DNA from: Deltaproteobacteria bacterium | GTDB lineage: Bacteria; Myxococcota; Myxococcia; Myxococcales; SZAS-1 | Direction of reading: 5' to 3' | Length of the DNA stretch: 64,000 bases | Assembly (NCBI GenBank): GCA_018266075.1 | Contig: JAFEBB010000027.1 | Location: 1 to 64,000, forward strand | In this document: piece by piece, positions 59,189-64,000 of the stretch | Layout of the letters: each line of letters begins with the position of its first letter | Numbering within the stretch: the first letter of the stretch is position 1 | The notes under the pieces: generated by a model | Told to the model about the DNA's origin: nothing | The model's input: only the letters and a program-made list of their open reading frames with translations | Database searches by the model: none | Position numbers and translations under genes: made by a program

Positions 59189-61705
59189 ATGGTGGGGCTG
59201 CTCGTGGGGCTCAGCGCCCTGGTGTGTTCGGCGACCGACGGCGGCGTGCTCTTCAGCGACACGTTCTCGCGTACGAGTACCGACAGCGCTGCGCTCGGTG
59301 CGCAGTGGAGCACACAAGGCCTCTGGTATTCGCAGAACGAAGCCATCAGCGATCTCGACGGAACCGATATCGCCGTGGAGAAGGTCGCGACGTGCAGCGA
59401 CGGTCAGGTCTCGGCGTCGGTCATCGGCTTCGGCGTGCCGCACACGGCGATCTTCATGCGCTCGACGCCGACGGGCTCCGCGCGCTACCAGCTCGACCTC
59501 ATCTCCAACGCCCACGTGCAGATTCAAAGGGTGAGCGGCAGCAGCACGACGGTCCTGGCTGACGTCGCGAGCGGATTGAGCGATCTCACCGTGCCCGCGA
59601 CCTTGTCGCTCTCGGTGACGGGAACGTCGCCAGTGCAGTTGGTCGCGCTCCTGAATGGTCGCCAGGTCGCGAGCGTGACCGACACCAGCGCGTCGGCCAT
59701 CACCGCCAGTGGCTACGCCGGCTTGTTCACACGCAACGCAGGCGTGGTGTTCGACAGCTTCGTGCTCATCGGCGCGAGCGCGTCGAGCGTCGCGCCTGAC
59801 GCTGGTGTCTCGGGCGTCGACGCCGGACCTCCTGATGCCGGCACGGTTGTGGTGGACGCGGGCTTCATCGTCGACGCCGGGCCTCGCGACGCAGGAGCGG
59901 TGGTCGTCGACGCGGGTTCCATCGTCGACGCCGGGCCTCGAGATGCCGGCAGCGTGATTGTCGATGCGGGCTCGATCGTCGACGCCGGACCTCGCGACGC
60001 AGGAGCGCCGGACGCGGGCTCCAGCGGCATCCTCTTCACGGACGCGTTCTCGCGCACGAGCACCGACAGCACCGGACTCGGCTCACAGTGGAACTCGCAA
60101 GGCCTCTGGTATTCGCAAAACGAAGCCATCAGCGATCTCGACGGCACTGACATCGCCGTGGAGAACGTCGCGACCTGCGGCGATGGTCAACTGTCCGCAT
60201 CGGTGCTCGGCTTCGGCGTGGCACACACCGCCATCTTCATGCGGTCCACGTTGACCGGCTCGTCGCGGTACCAGCTGGACCTCATCTCCAATGGCCACGC
60301 GCAAATCCAGAGGGTGAGCGGTGGAACGACGACCGTCCTCGCCGACGTCGCGAGCGGATTGAGCGATCTGGGCGTGCCCGCAACCTTGACGCTCACCGCA
60401 ACCGGCACGTCGCCCGTTCAGCTCGTGGCCTTCGTGAATGGCCGGCAGATTGCGAGCGCGACCGACAGCAGCAGCGCCGCCATCACCGGCAACGGCTACG
60501 CGGGCCTGTTCACGCTCAACGCCGGCGTGGCGTTCGACACGTTCGTGCTCAGCGGAGCCGGCAGCTCGAGCGGGCCCGCGCCGGATGCCGGCTCTGTCGT
60601 GGATGCGGGCGCTGCAGTCGACGCGGGCGTCGCGCGCGATGCGGGCTCGAACATCGATGCAGGCGGCGGCACCTCGACGGGCGGTAGCGGGAGCCTCACG
60701 CTCACTGTCGAGTATACGGATACGAACCACCGCATCTTCGCGGTGGATCCCAACGGCACCGCATACGCCGCCGATCTCAGCGGCGACAACACCATCTACG
60801 CGAGCACCGACGGCAGAACGTGGTCCGCGCGCGGCAACGACTCGAATCACTACGTCTCGCAGATGACCGCGCTGTCCGACGGCGTCTTGCTGGCCGACGT
60901 CATCCTCGACGACGGCACGCACGCGATGGCGCGCTCGTTGGACTCGGGCCAGACGTGGAGCGACGTGCTCAGCCTGGGCAACTACCGCGCGCTCACCTCG
61001 CACAACTGGGGCGAGCTCGACGGCGAGGTCTTCTTCCTCGAGTACCAGGACTTCACCAACGGCAACGCCACGCTTCGCCTCTGGGTGAGCGACGACCGCG
61101 GCGCGAGCTGGAGCGTGCGAAACACCTTCACCACGCATCGTCACGGACACGGGATGATTCCGGATCCTGCGCGTCACGCACTATGGATTTACTTTGGTGA
61201 CACCGATGCGCAGTCGGGCATCTATCGCTCGACCGATGCAGGGAACACCTTCACGCTGATGCTCAGCGGCCAGCCCGGCGACGTCGTGGACGCCATCGTG
61301 CGCGCCGACGGCTCGCTGCTCTTCGGCCAGGACATCTCCTTCCTGCCGCCGACGCCGCACATCGCCACGCTGGCCATCAACGGCGCGTACAACGAGCTCG
61401 CCCAGATCATCGGCCCCAGCTACGCCATCCACGCCATCCGCAGCGGCGGCTATGTGGTTGGCTCCGAGCGCGAGCCCGATGGCGACATCTACCCGCCAGG
61501 GGAGGTGAGCGCGCACGTCTACGCGAGCCCCGACGGCGTGAGCTGGCAGCAGGTTCTCGATTACCCCCGCCTCAACAGTACCGACAACGCCCGCGCTGAC
61601 GTGTACTGGGAGCTGCCTTCAGGCGAGCTCCTGCTCGAGCTCGAGAACATCCAGGGCTTCGGGCCGCAAGGGAAGGGTTACCAACTCTTGAAGGTCGTGC
61701 GCTGA
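59189..61705 (+). CDS. large exported protein with two duplicated beta domains, DAG linker and BNR-like propeller
   Basis: 838 residues from ATG 59189, GGGAGG upstream. Signal peptide to about residue 16 (LVGLSALVCSA), not clearly a lipobox. Two ~180-residue domains (residues ~18-195 and ~280-457) are near copies: both read SRTSTDS, GLWYSQNEAISDLDGTDIAVE, YQLDLISN and LADVASGLSDL, suggesting a concanavalin/LamG-like fold. Between them lie three 18-residue Asp-Ala-Gly-rich repeats. A second DAG linker leads to a ~330-residue propeller with Asp-box-type turns (SLDSGQTWSDVL, SDDRGASWSVRN, STDAGNTFTLML), as in sialidases or photosystem-assembly proteins. Surface-binding role likely. Confidence 0.82.
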   Translation: MVGLLVGLSALVCSATDGGVLFSDTFSRTSTDSAALGAQWSTQGLWYSQNEAISDLDGTDIAVEKVATCSDGQVSASVIGFGVPHTAIFMRSTPTGSARYQLDLISNAHVQIQRVSGSSTTVLADVASGLSDLTVPATLSLSVTGTSPVQLVALLNGRQVASVTDTSASAITASGYAGLFTRNAGVVFDSFVLIGASASSVAPDAGVSGVDAGPPDAGTVVVDAGFIVDAGPRDAGAVVVDAGSIVDAGPRDAGSVIVDAGSIVDAGPRDAGAPDAGSSGILFTDAFSRTSTDSTGLGSQWNSQGLWYSQNEAISDLDGTDIAVENVATCGDGQLSASVLGFGVAHTAIFMRSTLTGSSRYQLDLISNGHAQIQRVSGGTTTVLADVASGLSDLGVPATLTLTATGTSPVQLVAFVNGRQIASATDSSSAAITGNGYAGLFTLNAGVAFDTFVLSGAGSSSGPAPDAGSVVDAGAAVDAGVARDAGSNIDAGGGTSTGGSGSLTLTVEYTDTNHRIFAVDPNGTAYAADLSGDNTIYASTDGRTWSARGNDSNHYVSQMTALSDGVLLADVILDDGTHAMARSLDSGQTWSDVLSLGNYRALTSHNWGELDGEVFFLEYQDFTNGNATLRLWVSDDRGASWSVRNTFTTHRHGHGMIPDPARHALWIYFGDTDAQSGIYRSTDAGNTFTLMLSGQPGDVVDAIVRADGSLLFGQDISFLPPTPHIATLAINGAYNELAQIIGPSYAIHAIRSGGYVVGSEREPDGDIYPPGEVSAHVYASPDGVSWQQVLDYPRLNSTDNARADVYWELPSGELLLELENIQGFGPQGKGYQLLKVVR
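59840..60001 (+). repeat. three 54-bp tandem repeats encoding an Asp-Ala-Gly linker
   Basis: Units at 59840-59893, 59894-59947 and 59948-60001 encode VDAG..IVDAGPRDAG-type sequence (18 residues each). In frame, so copy number can vary without a frameshift. Confidence 0.85.
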
Positions 61706-61745
61706 GAGGTTGGACGAGGTATCGGGGTTCCGCGATGCTCAGGAG

Positions 61746-62255
61746 ATGCGCCCAACGAATCCCCGGCACCGCGGGTTGGCTGCAGCCGTCGCCATCGGGT
61801 TGGCCTTGTTCCTCGCAAGCTGCGGCGGCACGGATCCGCTCAGCAACGTCGGCACCGTTCAGTCGGCGCGGGTCACTGGCGTGAAGTGGTCCGGCTTCGA
61901 CGTGGTCGTCGGCTGGAGCTGGGCCAGCGGCACGCTCGAGGTGGTGGACCTCGAGGGGCAGGCGCACGCATTCCCGGTGAAGCTCAGCGGCCCTGCGGTC
62001 GGCGTGGTCTTCGACTTCGACGGCGAGAGCTTCGGCAACGGCATCATCGACCTGCACTTGCCGCCGGGGAAGACGCTCCACGGTACGGACCTCACTGGTC
62101 AGTACTTTGGAAGCGAAGAGGCCTTACAGATTGGAATTGGCGTCGAGTCGCACAACCTGAAGAACTCCTCGGGCGTCACCATCGACGACACGGACTTCGG
62201 GGTGGGGATCGGGGTCTTCGCGGCCGGCGAGTGGATTGATCTCTCGGAGCAGTAG
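61746..62255 (+). CDS. lipoprotein of unknown function
   Basis: 169 residues from ATG 61746, AGGAG just upstream. The signal peptide ends IGLALFLASC (Cys~26). A single beta-rich domain follows with SARVTGVKWSGFDVVVGWSWASG, then FDGESFGNGIIDLHLPPGKTL, and an acidic end. It has no internal Cys. Located between the propeller gene and the convergent TonB-dependent receptor. I do not recognise the family. Confidence 0.72.
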   Translation: MRPTNPRHRGLAAAVAIGLALFLASCGGTDPLSNVGTVQSARVTGVKWSGFDVVVGWSWASGTLEVVDLEGQAHAFPVKLSGPAVGVVFDFDGESFGNGIIDLHLPPGKTLHGTDLTGQYFGSEEALQIGIGVESHNLKNSSGVTIDDTDFGVGIGVFAAGEWIDLSEQ

Positions 62256-62257
62256 CG

Positions 62258-64000
62258 TCAGAGCACCGCGCGGAAGCCCACGGTGGGCAGCACGTAGCGA
62301 ATCGCGTTGCCGCCGATGATGCCGCCGGTCTCCTGGGACACCGTGGTGTTGAGGATGTCGACGTAGAAGTCGAGCAGCCACGTGTTCCACACCGCGCGCT
62401 TGTCGATGCGCAGGTCGAGCTGGAACTCGGGATCGCTGCGCGAGATATTCGAGCCGAAGATGGTCGTCAGCGGCGTGCCCGTCTGGACGAGCACGCGCGA
62501 GCCGAACTCCCAGTTTCTCGGTAGGCGAATGCCTGCAACGAAGTTGAGGATGTGCGTTCGGTCGAAGTCCGAAGGGCCCCAGGTGCCGTCGTCATTCTGT
62601 CGCTCCGAGCGCGAGAGCGTGTAGCTGATCCAACCGAAGATTCCGTTCGAGTCGCGGTGTCGCAAGAGCAGCTCCGCGCCGTACGCGCGGCCCACGCGGC
62701 GCGTGTACAGGTCGGAGATGGATTGCGGCTGTGAGTTTCCCGCTGTCGGCGGCCCGAGCTGCCAGGGCGCATAGGTCGGCTGCGGCTGCTGCACGCTGCT
62801 GACGCTCGGGTTGACCGTGAGGTCGAAGAGCACTGGGTTGTTATCATTATAATAGAGATTGAAGTCGAGATCGCTCGAGGCGCCGAGCCTCGTCTCCGCG
62901 CCGATGCTGGTCTGGGTCGACGCGAGGAGCCCCAGATCCAGTGAGGACTGCTCCAGGCCCGGGACCGGAACGAACAGCCGCGGCGGCTGGTGGAAGCGCC
63001 CCACGACGCCCTTGAGCGTGGTTCCGCCGACCTCCGCATCGGAGAGCACGTAGCGGGCCATCAAGCGCGGGTCGAGGCTGGTCTGGTTCACGGTCTGCGG
63101 CGTTCCCGTCTCGTGGTACAGGTCCGCGCGCACGCCGGGGATGACCGAGAGCTTCGGCGCGGGGCGCAGCACCGCCTCGACGAACACGCCCGCAGTGGTG
63201 AACGTGCCGTCGGGATTCTCGAGGGTGTTGAGCGCGCTCGGCGCGCCGCCGTCGGGTGGCGCGTTGATGGTCGACACGGTGACGTCCGCGCCGGCGTTCA
63301 GGTCGAGCACGCTCGCGACCTGCTGGTGAACGCGCGCTTGCGGATTGATCGACCAGACCTTGCCGCCGCTACCCGAGCCAACCGAGCGATCGCTGTCGGT
63401 CGCGAGCAGGCTGTTGTCGTAGCCGAGCACCACGCGGAAGAGCTGGTTAGACTCGGCGTCGCCGTGGCGGTAGCGCAGATCCACGCGGTGGAAGGTGAAG
63501 AGCGCCACCGTGAGCAGCGGGGCGGTGTCGCTCGTGCGCACGCGAACGACGTCCTCCGCGCCGTAGGCGAAGACCGTCCAGCGGTTCAAGGATGGGCCGC
63601 CGTCGAGGCGAAGTTGATAGTCCCAATAGGCGAGCTTCAAGTCGGGCGTGAGCAGGCTCAAGATGAGTCCCGGATAGCCCGTGCGCCCCGCGGCGGTGAC
63701 GGTCACGCCGAGAGGCTCGATGGGCTCGCGCACCAGCACGCCGGTCTGCACGAGGTTCACGTCGATATCGATCTTGTGCTCGTCGGGTTTTCCAGCGCGC
63801 GTCTGGCCGTCGATGATTCCACCGGTGTAGCCGCCGTACTGCACGGGGAAGCCGCCCGGATAGAAGTCGACGTGATCGATGAGCTCGGGGTGCACCACGC
63901 TCGGTCCGCCGAAGAGGTGGAAGAGCAGCGGGAGCCGGACGCCGTCGAGGAAGATGCCCGTATCGCCCGGGCTCGAGCCGCGCACGATGGGGAGCGGGAG
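62258..64000 (-). CDS. TonB-dependent outer-membrane receptor, 5' part outside window
   Basis: The frame enters from the right edge and ends at 62258; 580 codons are visible. The visible N-terminal part is the end of a plug domain: RGSSPGDTGIFLDGVRLPLLFHLFGG, then FYPGGFPVQYGGYTGGIIDG, typical of TonB receptors with an Ile/Gly-rich plug end. Then ~18 paired strands of a barrel (e.g. RWTVFAYGAEDVVRV, LMARYVLSDAEVGG, YGAELLLRHRDSNGIFGWISYTLSRSE) finish in FRAVL with a terminal aromatic-free end. A four-codon AT-only patch (TATTATAATGAT, minus strand, near 62842) interrupts otherwise GC-rich codon usage. Substrate (siderophore, glycan or other) unknown. Confidence 0.85.
   Translation of the reverse strand, partial: LPLPIVRGSSPGDTGIFLDGVRLPLLFHLFGGPSVVHPELIDHVDFYPGGFPVQYGGYTGGIIDGQTRAGKPDEHKIDIDVNLVQTGVLVREPIEPLGVTVTAAGRTGYPGLILSLLTPDLKLAYWDYQLRLDGGPSLNRWTVFAYGAEDVVRVRTSDTAPLLTVALFTFHRVDLRYRHGDAESNQLFRVVLGYDNSLLATDSDRSVGSGSGGKVWSINPQARVHQQVASVLDLNAGADVTVSTINAPPDGGAPSALNTLENPDGTFTTAGVFVEAVLRPAPKLSVIPGVRADLYHETGTPQTVNQTSLDPRLMARYVLSDAEVGGTTLKGVVGRFHQPPRLFVPVPGLEQSSLDLGLLASTQTSIGAETRLGASSDLDFNLYYNDNNPVLFDLTVNPSVSSVQQPQPTYAPWQLGPPTAGNSQPQSISDLYTRRVGRAYGAELLLRHRDSNGIFGWISYTLSRSERQNDDGTWGPSDFDRTHILNFVAGIRLPRNWEFGSRVLVQTGTPLTTIFGSNISRSDPEFQLDLRIDKRAVWNTWLLDFYVDILNTTVSQETGGIIGGNAIRYVLPTVGFRAVL

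Overview
The window is about two-thirds G+C, has many GTG/TTG starts, dense genes on both strands, and no tRNA, rRNA, CRISPR array or insertion sequence that I can see. It carries several Ser/Thr kinases (one catalytically dead), PEGA domains, Ser/Thr/Gly-tethered Cys-rich lipoproteins, an ECF sigma/anti-sigma pair, FG-GAP/VCBS proteins and a TonB-dependent receptor. This mix points to a myxobacterium or close relative (Myxococcota). That assignment is inferred from gene content, not from a marker-gene comparison.

Layout. 1-6.5 kb (mostly minus strand): Cys-rich lipoproteins, an archaemetzincin-like protease, two tandem paralogous membrane proteins and an uncharacterised protein. 6.6-9.5 kb (plus): a small exported protein, a DedA-type membrane protein, a CAP-domain lipoprotein and a histidine phosphatase. 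9.5-12.5 kb (minus): an M16 protease operon pairing one catalytic and one motif-less subunit. 12.6-15.9 kb: SRPBCC protein, PfkB kinase, 2OG-Fe dioxygenase, GtrA-like protein, small membrane protein. 15.9-20 kb: pseudokinase with PEGA domains, a degenerate GT51-like protein and a clan-A-like glycoside hydrolase. 20.0-20.7 kb: a lower-GC intergenic region with a direct-repeat array of about 31.5-bp period, followed by an orphan AbiEi-like DNA-binding protein. 21.6-26.5 kb: divergent paralogous FG-GAP lipoproteins and a further lipoprotein. 26.6-29.8 kb: a J-like protein lacking HPD, overlapping an Hsp70 gene. 29.8-31.1 kb: a frameshifted outer-membrane protein gene. 31.2-35.7 kb: ECF sigma and zinc-finger anti-sigma, haloalkane dehalogenase, Ser/Thr kinase, hypothetical protein. 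35.8-41.4 kb: coiled-coil lipoprotein, trans-sulfuration PLP enzyme, second Ser/Thr kinase, AsmA-like protein. 41.4-45.8 kb: parC-parE. 45.8-57 kb: more lipoproteins, VOC protein, aldose epimerase, DoxX-like, CAP lipoprotein, flavin disulfide reductase with a DUF4126-like partner, SDR, collagen-like lipoprotein. 57-64 kb: SnoaL-like, GNAT, TPR protein, a large repeat-containing exported propeller protein, a lipoprotein and a TonB-dependent receptor running off the right edge.

Two themes stand out. First, cell-envelope display: at least 14 predicted lipoproteins, most with a low-complexity Ser/Thr/Gly tether directly after the lipobox Cys. Second, signalling and protein quality control: two active kinases, one pseudokinase, an ECF switch with a recognisable autoregulatory promoter, and a J-like/Hsp70 pair. 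The most unusual element is the helically phased array at 20238-20593. Its ten 9-bp boxes keep a three-turn spacing even across two degenerate slots, and it lies just upstream of the AbiEi-like gene.
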